Below the pieces are notes generated by a model that saw nothing but the letters and a program-made list of their open reading frames with translations, did not search any database and was not told the DNA's origin. Position numbers and translations under genes: made by a program. A stretch of 64,000 nucleotides of DNA from Alopecurus myosuroides (lineage: Eukaryota > Streptophyta > Magnoliopsida > Poales > Poaceae). Location of the stretch: contig CM054057.1 in assembly GCA_028641055.1 (NCBI GenBank), forward strand, positions 403,796,814 through 403,860,813, given 5' to 3'. Numbering within the stretch: the stretch's first letter is position 1; every line of letters starts with the position of its first letter. Of this stretch, positions 33,679 through 45,237 are shown in pieces.

Positions 33679-35639
33679 TCTAACATCCCTGATTTTTGGA
33701 AAGCTCAAAAATCACAAAAATTTGAAACCTTTACTTTTAATGTTAATGCAAGTCACAAAACAAAATGAAATGCAAGAACAAAGAAAACTTAATTATATTT
33801 CTAATACTATTGGAATTGTTATCCTAATATGCCTCTAATTCCTGAAACCCTAAACCTTATTCAAATAAGTTTTCTTTACTTAAAAGTTATTTTTTTCCTT
33901 TAGCAAGACCTATTCTATAAATTGTTTTCAATTCAAATGCTACTTTGAAAATGTTTCATAACATTCAAAACTTGAGGGTCACAAAACCCCAAGAATGTTT
34001 TCACCATTCATTAATGTTTTATGAACTTAGAAATAATTTTATGACTATAAAATGATTATCCAGACCTTAGGATTTTAAAATAGTTTCCCCTAACTATATG
34101 TTGTCCAAATAATCGTTTTCTACATCTACCTCAAGAATTAAGTAATAAAATGATTTCCATAAAAACCCTTCTTTGAAAAAGGGCACTTAACTTAGAGAAA
34201 ACAATATTTTCAATTGTGAACACCTCTGATTTTATTTTGCCAATTATTCAATTAATTAATCCCATTTTGAAAAGAATAACATTAAGTTACTATAAGTGTT
34301 ATTTCAAATTTGACAAATTCAAATGTGTGGGAAACATCACAAATATGTCTCTATTTGAAAGATTTTGTTTTTACGAATCTTTAGCAATTGGTTTGAGGCA
34401 ATTTGGAAGTATAACATAAAAGTTACAGAGAAAAAGAGAAAAAAGAAAAAGGAAAAGAACAAAACAAAAACAGAACCGCCGGCCCAGCCCACTCTCTCCC
34501 TGTCCCCCTATCTTCTGCACGTGTAGCAACCTACCTAGGCGGAAACCCATTTCTTATCTTCTGCAAGCACGCAGCGCGAAGTAAACAGTAGCAGCATCCA
34601 TATCTCTCTTTTCTCTCCCTAGCACATGGGCCCCATGCCTCACGTCAGCAATGACGTGCTCTTCTTCAACCCGACGAAAATTTCGTTAGCGTTTCTTCTC
34701 AGATTAAATCCAAGCGATTAAGAGCAGTAATCTGCGCCCGAGACCTCCCCTTAAATCCAATCCTCCTGCTCTCCATTTCCCCTCTATTCCTCTTCCATTT
34801 GATGCCACCAATAATTCAGAATGTCTCGCCGGAGTCCGCATCCATTGCCGCTGTCCATCGCAGTTTCCTGCAATTACACACGGTCGCGCCGCCCCTATTT
34901 GGCCCTCCTCTCTTTCCCTTTAACTTGCGCATCGGTTGATTCCCTTTCCCAATTTTATTTCGCAGTTTAGGGACGCCGCCGTGCACGACCGATGTCGCCG
35001 GAGCGAGCACCACGTCCGTCCGCTCTTCTTCGTCCACAGGGGCCGTAACAGTGGAATAAGTCGTCTCCATCGTCCTTGACGTGTCGCGGGGATCGTTGTC
35101 GTAGTCTCCTCCGTCCCCAAGCACCACCAGATCGCCGTCTCCGCCGACCTTTGCACCTCCAGCCGCCGCATCTCCATGTTCTGGCAACCTAGCCCCGGTG
35201 AGCCCACTCTCTCTCAGCTGTTGGATTGGGTCGAATGGACATGATTAGATCTTGTTAGTTGAACGGGTACGCAACCGTAGGATCTAGAACCAACGTCCTG
35301 GATTTAAATAGCTAGCCACGGTTATGCCGTGTCAGCCTACCCAGTCAGCGCTTAGCCAGCACATCCAGCCAATAGGAAGTCGCTACGTGGCCTAGCCTTA
35401 TTTGAAATTTCTCCCGGTAGAATTAATCTGTCAATTTTGCAGAAAATCTCCTGTATATTGAAATCATCATAACTTTTCAACCATAGCTCCAAATTAAGAA
35501 AACTTGGACTTTTTGAAATCACGACAACATGTAGAACTTTTAGCACTATCCAAATTTAAATTTGACAAACTTAAATTGGTTAAAAAGTAAATATGCTTGT
35601 TTTATGAATTTTAGCATAATTCAAATTCTACAAATCAAA

Positions 35640-35739
35640 NNNNNNNNNNNNNNNNNNNNNNNNNNNNNNNNNNNNNNNNNNNNNNNNNNNNNNNNNNNNN
35701 NNNNNNNNNNNNNNNNNNNNNNNNNNNNNNNNNNNNNNN
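35640..35739. other. Assembly gap (100 N)
   Basis: There are 100 N bases inside LTR2. Judged against LTR3, about 65-70 bp of LTR sequence would bridge the two sides if they are truly contiguous. A round 100 N usually means unknown size, so other sequence may be missing. Confidence 0.99.
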
Positions 35740-35899
35740 CAAAATAAATTTTTGGCTAAGTTAAAATGGTTTTGTTTGTTATATGCTCATATGACTATTT
35801 GTGACTTAGTTTATTTTCTGTAATTATTTTCAATATATTTTCTCTAGAAAAATTGTGCTATGGAATAATCTTAGACCAGAGAGACAAAAACCAAATCCC

Positions 35900-36416
35900 T
35901 TAGAATATTTTTAAGTTATTTTTCCTAGTTGACCCTCCTAGTTGAAATCCACTAAGTCTGGATTAGTGAAAAGACATGGAGATGATACTACAATTATTCG
36001 AAGATTTTCAACATGAAAAGAAGACAAATGAAGGACTTAGCCAAGAAAATAGACTTCAGAAGCATGTCCAAAGAAGTAGAAGCACTTAGAATAAAATCAA
36101 GAAGACAAGAAGACCAGCCACATCTCTCTCTTTTTCTCAAGTCTTTTCTCCCCTTCTTTTTTGTTCTCTTAGACTTTGTGCTATGGCTAAGTTAGATTTG
36201 ACCAGCCACTAGTTTGTATAAAAACCATCAAGTGTTAAAAGATTCAATGAAGTCCCCACACCAAGGAGGAAGCTACAAAGGATCCTGAAGATTTTCTAAG
36301 ACCAAGGCTGTGAAGACTTAGGATTTGTTTTCCAATATTTAGAATTTGTTTTCAAGGTGATTAGTGTTTTGTCCCAAGACTTAGAATTTATTTTCCAAGT
36401 AGATGAGAGTTTTTTA
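35900..36416 (+). repeat. 517-bp duplicated LTR segment, copy 1
   Basis: It begins TTAGAATATTT and ends at GAGAGTTTTTTA. It differs at only a handful of positions from 36884-37400. Both copies share changes not found in LTR3/LTR4, such as GAAATCCACTAAG, so the duplication arose within LTR2. Confidence 0.8.
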
Positions 36417-36883
36417 AGCTCCGGCCAGCTCTGTCCAGCATCGTCGGCGGACTGATTCCCGCACGCCATGGACGACGGTGCTGGTCCAGGACCCGATTGG
36501 TTTTTTGAAATTCTTTTCAGGGACCTCTGTGTAAGCATTTGGACCTGTTTGTAATTTTAATTCCTGAACTTGGAGGACCTATAAATAAAAATTATGATAT
36601 AATATTTTTAATCCTAGGATCTGCTCTAGATTACTAATTAAGCTAATCCAACCACATAAATACAAACCTTATTAAAATGTTGTTTACACATTATTGAAAT
36701 GGTAAAATTCAATTCCACATGATGTACATCCAAACAGGATTTGGAATTCCATTCTAGCCTTGATTCTACTGACGAATACCATGCGCATCCAAACAGCAAA
36801 ACTGGAATTCCATTGAAATCGTTGATTTGGTATTCCATTGCCAATTCAATTCCGCGGCGAATTCTGCGCAACCAAACAGGGCA
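36417..36883. mobile_element. 467-bp foreign insert between the duplicated LTR segments, partial MITE-like
   Basis: Nothing in LTR1, LTR3 or LTR4 matches it. The right end (about 36700-36883) ends AACCAAACAGGGC and is full of CAATTCC/GGAATT motifs, as in the ends of grass hAT or Harbinger-type small transposons. No matching left terminus is present, so the element is incomplete. The left part (36417-36600) is GC-rich then AT-rich and unidentified. Confidence 0.45.
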
Positions 36884-37400
36884 TTAGAATATTTCTAAGT
36901 TATTTTTCCTAGTTGACCCTCCTAGTTGAAATCCACTAAGTCTGGATTAGTGAAAAGACATGGAGATGATACTACAATTATTCGAAGATTTTCAACATGA
37001 AAAGAAGACAAATGAAGGACTTAGCCAAGAAAATAGACTTCAGAAGCATGTCCAATGAAGTAGAAGCACTTAGAAGAAAATCAAGAAGACAAGAAGACCA
37101 GCCACATCTCTCTCTTTTTCTCAAGTCTTTTCTCCCCTTATTTTTTGTTCTCTTAGACTTTGTGCTATGGCTAAGTTAGATTTGACCAGCCACTAGTTTG
37201 TATAAAAACCATCAAGTGTTAAAAGATTCAATGAAGTCCCCACACCAAGGAGGAAGCTACAAAGGATCCTGAAGATTTTCTAAGACCAAGGCTGTGAAGA
37301 CTTAGGATTTGTTTTACAATACTTAGAATTTGTTTTCAAGGTGATTAGTGTTTTGTCCAAGACTTAGAATTTATTTTCCAAGTAAGATGAGAGTTTTTTA
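36884..37400 (+). repeat. 517-bp duplicated LTR segment, copy 2
   Basis: This copy runs on into normal LTR sequence at 37401, so it occupies the original position and copy 1 plus insert are the addition, or the reverse event happened by template switching. Confidence 0.8.
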
Positions 37401-38001
37401 CCAAGACTTCAACAAGAAGACTTTCCTCAAGAAGAGCAACTTCAAATCAAGAAGAATACTCTCAAAGAAGATGAACAAGATGAAGATTTTTACCAGTCCT
37501 TTTAGGGGAACTCTAACAATATCTACTACCTCTCTAATTCTATATGAATAAGTTCCTATAATTAATAAGGAGGACTACACGCAAGGCCATTTAGGAAACA
37601 TGCAAAAATACTTAGACATCAGTATCAACTCAATGAAGCAAAAGAAGACTTGGAGAAAACAAGACATAAATTGATTTGATCTTTGTGTGATCTTTTGATC
37701 AAAAACAAACCCTTAGTCACAAAGGGAAAACCACTAACAAGAATTATTTAGTTCTCTTTGTGTGTATTTAAATAACAAGTTTTCCTTTTGCATATTAGAG
37801 TAAAGGTGATAATCCTTAGTGAAAATTTTGTTCAATAAGTTTGGAATCCTCAAGACACAATCCTTAGCCATTTGCCATACACTAAACCCAAATAAAATAA
37901 TTCCTTTGTAGAATAATTTGTTGTGTTAAGTTTGTTGGTTGTTATACTTTGTTATTTTGCTTGTGATTGTTTGTTTATTGTTGTTTACTTGTGTTGTTTA
38001 G

Positions 38002-38064
38002 ATTGTATGGAGAGAACGTTCCATTTTGTAAAGAGAAGGTGATTGTTCTTCACCAACTTCAAAG
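38002..38064 (+). other. Exon-like 63-nt island in LTR2
   Basis: A long T-rich tract ending TTGTTTAG precedes it and AAAG/GCAAGTAACA follows. The length matches LTR1, LTR3 and LTR4 exactly. Confidence 0.42.
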
Positions 38065-38803
38065 GCAAGTAACAAACCATCAAATCTCCCATATTTTTAC
38101 TATGCATTACTAGTGTTTTTGAGTAGTATGCATGACAGGAAATTTTACTAAGTTATACTATGCTATGCTATTATCCTAGTAGTGTGTAGCCATCTATTTA
38201 CCTCATCTTTAGAACTTGATAGATGCTATGCAATGTACAAATTGTTTTTACTTGATATTGTGGAAAAATTCTAAGTACCAACTCAATGAACCACCTGGGT
38301 GGATTGGTTGTTTGGCTGATGAGAGTTGGGTGTTGCCTCAGGGCCCTTGTCTAAGGGTTATTTACTTGAGGTATTCACCTGAGGAATGCCACCCAGGAAC
38401 AAAGAGATTCCCAAGTCCCTCTAAGTTTAGTAGCTTGTCGTGCAGCCCTTTGACATATGGGCTCTGTCTTGATCAACTAAGTTGTGAGAGTTCATCCCAT
38501 GCTTGACATGAAGATGTAGCATAATTATAGGTGGAACGGGTCTTGCTAGTTGGGTTGAATTCTTGCTTCTGAAAGATCTCGTCACAATTCTCTCCTTTCC
38601 ATGATGCACTCCGCATGTATAGGATGTTTGGGCTAATTGAAGACAAAGGGTGAAAGTGCACAACCTCTACAGAGTTAGAAACTATGATCATAGCCGTGTC
38701 CCGGTAATGGATGACTTCGAGCAGCTGGACAAGGATGGATAGCAGGATCTCCTCATCTTTTCTGAATGAATTAAAACATGGTAGAAACCTTTTCCTAGAG
38801 CAC

Positions 38804-38914
38804 ATGGTGTGTCTACCCCTCTGTGCTACCTTATCAAACTTCATGGTGTGTCTACCCATGATGCCTTTACCAAAATACATGGTGTGTCTACCCATGTTGG
38901 TTTTCAAATATTTT
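38804..38914 (+). repeat. Three-copy imperfect tandem repeat ATGGTGTGTCTACC in LTR2
   Basis: Copies start at 38804, 38843 and 38879 (periods 39 and 36). The same triplet is present in LTR3 (44212-44322) and LTR4 (58551-58661) but not recognisable in LTR1. It keeps frames open on both strands, giving repeated MVCLP or GRHTM peptides, which I regard as incidental. Confidence 0.7.
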
Positions 38915-39392
38915 TCAATGATTTATTAAATATAGGACAAAAATGGCTTTATGCAAACTTAGCCAAAACTCCACTCAGCCAAATATGCATGTAGTATTAG
39001 TATTGCCATTTATATCCACCATAATGTTACTTTCCAATACATTAAATTGTATTGACTCCCTTGTGGATTCATATTCCATATTGCAGATGAATTTGAAGAC
39101 GAGTGAGGTTTCGTTCAGGATCTCGAGTCTATCGCCAACATGTTATGCCTGTGGCACATGAAGAAGATGGGCTCAATGTTGTACTTTGTTTTCCGCTGTA
39201 ATTCTGTTTTCTGCTAGTCTTCTATGACAATGCAAGTTGTAATATAGTTTGTAAAGACTGGATCATGCGATGTAATAGATTTTGACGCATTTGCATGATA
39301 TCTCATTTTGAACTGTGATGCTAGTAATTGATCCAGGGACTAGCACATTAACACAGAGGTCTTGTCTTTATTTAAAAGATGGGATCGCTACA

Positions 39393-40336
39393 AAATGGTA
39401 TCAGAGCATTGTGTTGCCTGTAGAATTCGAGACCCTAAGTTTGGAAAAGACCATAGGATTGAAAGTATATTTAGTTCAAACTTTCTTGAAACAAAACATC
39501 TCGTCTTAATCTTACTCATATCCTCTCATCTATTATTCACCTTAAAAATCTTCTTCTCTTGTTATAGATGACATACCTATTGTTTTCCACCAAGAAATGA
39601 GTGGTGATGAAGTACAAGGAATAACTCTCACATGACCATTTGGTTTCAACATGAAGATCTACACTCAAGACAGTTGAAGAAAACTTGGAAATAAACTCAG
39701 ACTCTTCAACAATCATAAACACATCAAGACAGTGAAGAGACTCCAGAAGATATAGATGAGACCACCAATCTAGTTACTTTGTTAGAAAAACGTTATCGTG
39801 TTAGTGTATTGATCATACCGATAAGTGGGGTATGACAATATTAGTTGTTTTCGAAAACCCTATTGTTTGGTGTGAAAATGCTTGATTAGATGTTGTTTGT
39901 AAGATGTATTTGTCTTGTTGTGTTGGGTAGGAATCTTCTTTAGACCTTTCTAAATCTCTACTCATCTATGCTAAACCCAAGAAGATACCTAGCCAGAATA
40001 CCAACAACCATGAGAAGATCAGCAACAAGATGGAAGATTTCCAAGGACATCAAAAGACCAAGTCGAGAGTGACCCAAAGACTTTTGATTGGCCCAAAGAG
40101 TGACACCTTGGTATCAAATGAAGTTCAAGAGGCAGCAGTTAGTCTTCAGCCCTACTGCGAAGTAAAATTCTACTCAAGACATCTCGAGACAAGCTACACC
40201 ATCCAGTCATGTGATTAGTATACCCATAATTTTTTTCTTTAAGGGTGGTATACACCCAGACCCAAGTAACCAAAACCTATCTTTATTTCTATCCTTCCCA
40301 AATCTTGGGACGAGATTTCTTTTAAGGGTGGTAGTC
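39393..40336 (+). mobile_element. Internal domain int2 of element A2 (944 bp)
   Basis: This very short internal domain between LTR2 and LTR3 has primer site 39396-39407 and polypurine tract 40322-40334. A second copy of the tract motif lies at 40239-40250. It lacks the gag-like stretch present in int1 and encodes nothing recognisable. It supplies the uninterrupted version of D's target site near 40264-40272. Confidence 0.82.
39396..39407 (+). promoter_or_regulatory. Primer binding site, A2 (initiator tRNA-Met type)
   Basis: TGGTATCAGAGC lies three bases after the LTR2 end. Confidence 0.85.
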
Positions 40337-41185
40337 TGTAACATCCCTGGTTTTTGAAGAAGCTCAGAAATCACAAAAATTCGAAAACTTTTTTTTTGTT
40401 CTAATGAAAGCCACCCAAAAACAAATAAATCTCAAACACAAGGAAATATTATATTTTATTCCAATGTTATTGGAAATGATAATCCAAATGCATGTATTTT
40501 CTAAAACCCTAAACCCTCCAAATAAACAATTATGCAAAGAAAACTATTTTCCCTATTTGAAAACCTTAAAAATATAAAATGAGTTTCACAATACTTTCAT
40601 GGTATGAAAATGGAGTAAATAACTCAGGGAACCACTAATTTCAAATATCTATTGTCTCTGAAATTTATGTTGACCATAATATCATTTAATCGATTTTATA
40701 TAAGGTAAATAACATTGAGTAACCATTGGTCTCTTGTTCATCTTTTGAAAATATAAAAGTTTGATTTTGTTTAAAACAGAACCTACATGTTTTCATTTGA
40801 AAGATAAAGATTTTACAAAACTAAGAAATTTTGTTTGAGGCAATTTGGACATTCCACTCAAAAGTCATGTTCAAAAGAAGAAAACAGAAAAATGGAAAGA
40901 AAAAAAAGAGAACAAAAAAAAGGAGCAGCAACAGCGTAGCCCACCTGGGCCGAGCCCACTTCCTCACATGTCGCGTGGGCGTCGAAGAGAGGCCCGCCAG
41001 CAGCCTGCGCGCGCAGCCCATCTCCTCACCCTCCTTTCTCTCAATGACCGATGGGCCCCGCGATCACATCAGCGATGACGTTAGCATCTTCAGCCTCCCG
41101 TGCACGATTTGGAGTCCGGATACGGGAGGATTTCTTCCTCCGATTTCTTCGCGTGGGGGTCACGGATTGCTAACCCTAGCCCCTC

Positions 41186-41192
41186 TATAAAA
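41186..41192 (+). promoter_or_regulatory. TATA box in LTR3
   Basis: TATAAAA in the context CCCTCTATAAAACCCCC sits at the start of a CT-rich leader. LTR4 has TATGAAA at the same place (55525-55531). Confidence 0.55.
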
Positions 41193-43409
41193 CCCCCTTG
41201 ATCTCCTCTCCGGTTACCCTCTGATATTTCCCTCGATTTTGCCGCCAGGCCGCGGGAATCGCTCGTCGGAGCAGCGCCTCCCACCACCGTTGATCTACGA
41301 TTTCGGCACAGAGAGAAGGTCCCAGATTCTAATACCCCTCCCATCCTTCTACCCATGCACGCGCGAGCCGTCCTAATCCTTTTAGTGATTTATTCCTCCA
41401 CAGGTTCGTCGTTTTGAAGATTGGCCGATGGACGCCGGAGCCACCCCACATCCGTCCACTTCCTGCCGTTAATCCTGGAAGCGGGAGTTGTTTATGTTGG
41501 CCCCATCAAGCCCGCCCTGAAGCACCGCAGCGGGTCATAGCCTCCATTGAGAAGGAGGACCACAGGAGCACCGTCCACGTTGAAACCCGACGCCGAAACG
41601 CCGCCGCGCCACCATACTCCGGCCAACCCGACCCCGGTGAGATCTCCTTTGCTTCCTCGCCGTTGGATCTTCAACGGACGCGCGAGATTAGACACGAAGC
41701 GGTACGCGTCCGCGTCCGTCAGATCTAGATCTAACGATCCGGATCCAATCACTTAAACGCGCCCAGTCAGCGCTGAGTCAGCACCACGTCAGCACCCGCA
41801 GCCAACTAGATCACGCCGCGTGGCCCAGCATTATCCAATTGATTTTCGAAATTAGATTTAATTTGGTTGTTTTGCGGAAACACCCCTGGATCTTAGAACC
41901 ATCATAACTTTTTAACCGTAGCTCCAAATTAAGCAAATTTGGACTTTTTGAAATCAGCACACCACGGAGAATATTTAAGCCTTGTCTAAATTTAAATTTG
42001 ACAAACTTAAATTTGTTCAAATTCAAATATGCTTGTTTGGTGATGACATAGTTTAAATTCTACAAATCTAAAAATTGCAAATAAAATATTTTTGAAGACC
42101 TTAGGATGTGTACTAACAGTCCCTTGCGCCCCAAAATAATTTTTGGCTAAGTTCAAATGGTTTTGTTTGTTATATGCTCATATGACTATTTGGGACTTAG
42201 TTTATTTTCTGTAATTATTTTCAATATATTTTCTCTAGAAAAATTGTGCTAAGGAATAACCTTAGACCGGAGAGAAAAAAAACAAATCCCCTAGAATATT
42301 TCTAAGTTATTTTTCCTAGTTGACCCTCCTAGTTGAAAACCACTATGTCTGGATTAGTGAAAAGACATGGAGATGATACTACAATTATTCGAAGATTTTC
42401 AACATGAAAAGAAGATAAAAGAAGGACTTAGCCAAGAAAATAGACTTCAGAAGCATCTCCAAAGAAGTAGAAGCACTTAGAAGAAAATCAGGAAGACAAG
42501 AAGACCAGCCACATCTCTCTCTTTTTCTCTAAGTCTTTTCTCCCCTTCTTTTCTGTTCTCTTAAACTTTGTGATATGGCTAAGTTAGATTTGACCAGCCA
42601 CTAGTTTGTATAAAAACCATCAAGTGTTAGAAGTTTCAATGAAGTCCCCACACCAAGGAGGAAGCTACAAAGGATCCTGAAGATTTTCTAAGACCAAGGT
42701 TGTGAAGACTTAGGATTTGTTTTCCAATACTTATAATTTGTTTTCAAGGTGATTAGTGTTTTGTCCAAGACTTAGAATTTATTTTCCAAGTAAGATGAGA
42801 GTTTTTTACCAAGACTTCAACAAGAAGACTTTCCTCAAGAAGAGCAACTTCAACTCAAGAAGAATACTCTCACAGAAGATGAACAAGATGAAGATTTTTA
42901 CCAGTCCTTTTAGGGCAACTCTAACAATATCTACTACCTCTCTTATTCTATATGAATAAGTTCCTATAATTAATAAGGCGGACTACATGCAAGGCCATTG
43001 AGGAAAAATGCAAAAATACTTAGACATCAGAAGCAACTCAAGGAAGCAAAAGAAGACTTGGAGAAAACAAGACATAAATTGATTTGATCTTTGTGTGCTC
43101 TTTTGATAAAAAACAAACCCTTAGTCACAAAGGGAAAACCACTAACAAGAATTATTTAGTTCTCTTTGTGTGTATTGAAATAACAAATTTTCCTTTTGCA
43201 TATTAGAGTAAAGGTGATAATCCTTAGTGAAACTGTTGTTCAATAAGTTTGGAATCCTCAAGACACAATCCTTAGCCATTTTCCTTACACTAAACCCAAA
43301 TAAAATAATTCCTTTGTAGAATAAATTGTTGTGCTAAGTTTGTTGGTTGTTATACTTTGTTATTTTGCTTGTGATTGTTTGTTTATTGTTGTTTACTTGG
43401 GTTGTTTAG

Positions 43410-43472
43410 ATTGTACGGAGAGAACGTTCCATTTTGTGAAGAGAAGGTGATTGTTATTCACCAACTTCAAAG
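43410..43472 (+). other. Exon-like 63-nt island in LTR3
   Basis: It is preceded by a T-rich tract ending GTTGTTTAG and followed by AAAG/GCAAGTAACA. Same length as in the other three LTRs. Confidence 0.42.
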
Positions 43473-44800
43473 GCAAGTAACACACCATCAAATCTCCCAT
43501 ATTTTTACTATGCATTACTAGTGTTTTTGAGTAGTATGCATGACAGGAAATTTTACTAAGTTATACTATGCTATGCTATTATCCTAGTAGTGTGTAGCCA
43601 TCTATTTACCTCATCTTTAGAACTTGATAGATGCTATGCAATGTACAAATTGTTTTTACTTGATATTGTGGAAAAATTCTAAGTACCAATTCAATGAACC
43701 ACCTGGGTGGATTGGTTGTTTGGCTGATGAGAGTTGGGTGTTGCCTCAGGGCCCTTGTCTAAGGGTTATTTACTTGAGGTATTCACCTGAGGAATGCCAC
43801 CCAGGAACAAAGAGATTCCCAAGTCCCTCTAAGTTTAGTAGCTTCCCGTGCATCCCTTTGACATATGGGCTCTGTCTTGATCAACTAAGTTGTGAGAGTT
43901 CAGCCCATCCTTGACATGAAGATGTAGCATAATTATAGGTGGAACGGGTCTTGCTGGTTGGGTTGAATTCTTGCTTCTGAAAGATCTCGTCTCAACTTTC
44001 TCCTTTCCATGATGCACTCCGCGTGTATAGGATGTTTGGGCTAATTGAAGAAAAAGGGTGAAAGTGCACAACGTCTGCAGAGTTAAAAACTAGGATCATA
44101 GCCGTGTCCCGGTAATGGATGACTTCGAGTAGCTGGACAAGGATGGATAGCAGGATCTCCTCATCTTTTTTGAATGAATTAAAACATGGTAGAAACCTTT
44201 TCCTAGAGCACATGGTGTGTCTACCCCTCTGTGCTACCTTATCAAACTTCATGGTGTGTCTACCCATGATGCCTTTACCAAAATACATGGTGTGTCTACC
44301 CCTGTTCGTTTTCAAATATTTTTCAATGATTTATTAAATATAGGACAAAACTGGCTTTATGCAAACTTAGCCAAAACTCCACTCAGCGAAATATGCTTGT
44401 AGTATTAGTATTGCCATTTATATCCACCATAGTGTTACTTTCCAATACATTAAATTGTATTGACTCCCTTGTGGCTTCATATTCCATATTGCAGATGAAT
44501 TTGAAGACAAGTGAGGTTTCGTTCAGGATCTCGAGTCTATCGCCAACATGTTTTGCCTGTGGCACATGAAGAAGATGGGCTCAATGTTGTACTATGTTAT
44601 CCGCTGTAATTCTATTTTCTGCTAGTCTTCTAAGACAATGCAAGTTGTAATCATATTTTGTAAAGACTGGATCATGCGATGTAATAGATTTTGACGCATT
44701 TGCATGATATCCATTTTGAACTATGGTGCTAGTAATTGATCCAGGGACTAGCACAATAACACAGAGGTCTTGTCTTTATTTAAAAGATGGGATTTCTACA

Positions 44801-45237
44801 AAATGGTATCAGAGCATTGTGTTGCCTGTAGAATTCGAGACCCTAAGTTTGGAAAAGACCATAGGATTGACAGTCTATTTAGTTCAAACTTTCTAGAAAC
44901 AAAACATCTCGTCTTAATCTTACTCATATCCTCTCATCTATTATTCACCTTCAAAATCTTCTTCTCTTATTATAGATGACATACCTATTGTTTTCCACCA
45001 AGACATGAGTGGTGATGAAGTACAAGGAATAACTCTCACATGACCATTTGGTTTCAACATGAAGATCTACACTCAAGACAGTTGAAGAAAACTTAGAGAT
45101 AAACTCAGACTCTTCAACAATCATAAACACATCAAGATAGTGAAGAGACTCTAGAACATATAGATGAGACCACCAATCTAGTTACTTCGTTAGAACAACG
45201 TTATCGTGTTAGTGTACTGATCATACCGATAAGTCGG
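44801..45237 (+). mobile_element. Internal domain int3 of element A3 (left part)
   Basis: The left part has primer site TGGTATCAGAGC at 44804-44815 and is nearly identical to the left part of int2. It is interrupted by C after the target duplication copy GTCGG (45233-45237) and continues at 54184. Confidence 0.82.
45233..45237. repeat. Target site duplication of C, left copy
   Basis: GTCGG matches 54184-54188 exactly. Confidence 0.93.

Larger units (their letters stand above)
33679..39392 (+). repeat. LTR2 of family A, chimeric, with gap and internal duplication
   Basis: It starts TCTAACATCCC (diverged from TGTAACATCCC) and ends GCTACA, followed by a primer site. Left of the gap (33679-35639) it is LTR1-like. 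Right of the gap (35740-39392) it is nearly identical to LTR3/LTR4. It also contains a 517-bp direct duplication (35900-36416 and 36884-37400) around 467 bp of foreign sequence. A splice-donor-like CCCCG/GTGAG lies at 35198. Confidence 0.75.
40337..44800 (+). repeat. LTR3 of family A (4.46 kb)
   Basis: It starts TGTAACATCCC and ends CTACA at 44800. It serves as 3' LTR of int2 and 5' LTR of int3. It is nearly identical to LTR4 over its whole length. It has a GC-rich promoter/leader patch at 40930-41830 with a TATA box at 41186, a splice-donor-like site at 41637 and an exon-like island at 43410-43472. Short ORFs in the GC patch (41090-41756) recur in LTR4 because the DNA is similar and are not called. 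Confidence 0.85.

Noticed and set aside
36417..36883. A complete MITE in LTR2
   Set aside because: Only one terminus (AACCAAACAGGGC) is visible; no inverted partner and no target duplication were found.
38473..38907. Minus-strand ORFs with GRHTM repeats and plus-strand ORFs with MVCLP repeats, also at 43992-44315 and 58331-58654
   Set aside because: They arise from the three-unit repeat in nearly identical LTRs, so their recurrence shows shared DNA, not selection on a protein.
38804..38914. CRISPR-like repeat array
   Set aside because: Only three imperfect units, spacers not unique between LTR copies, and the context is a plant LTR.
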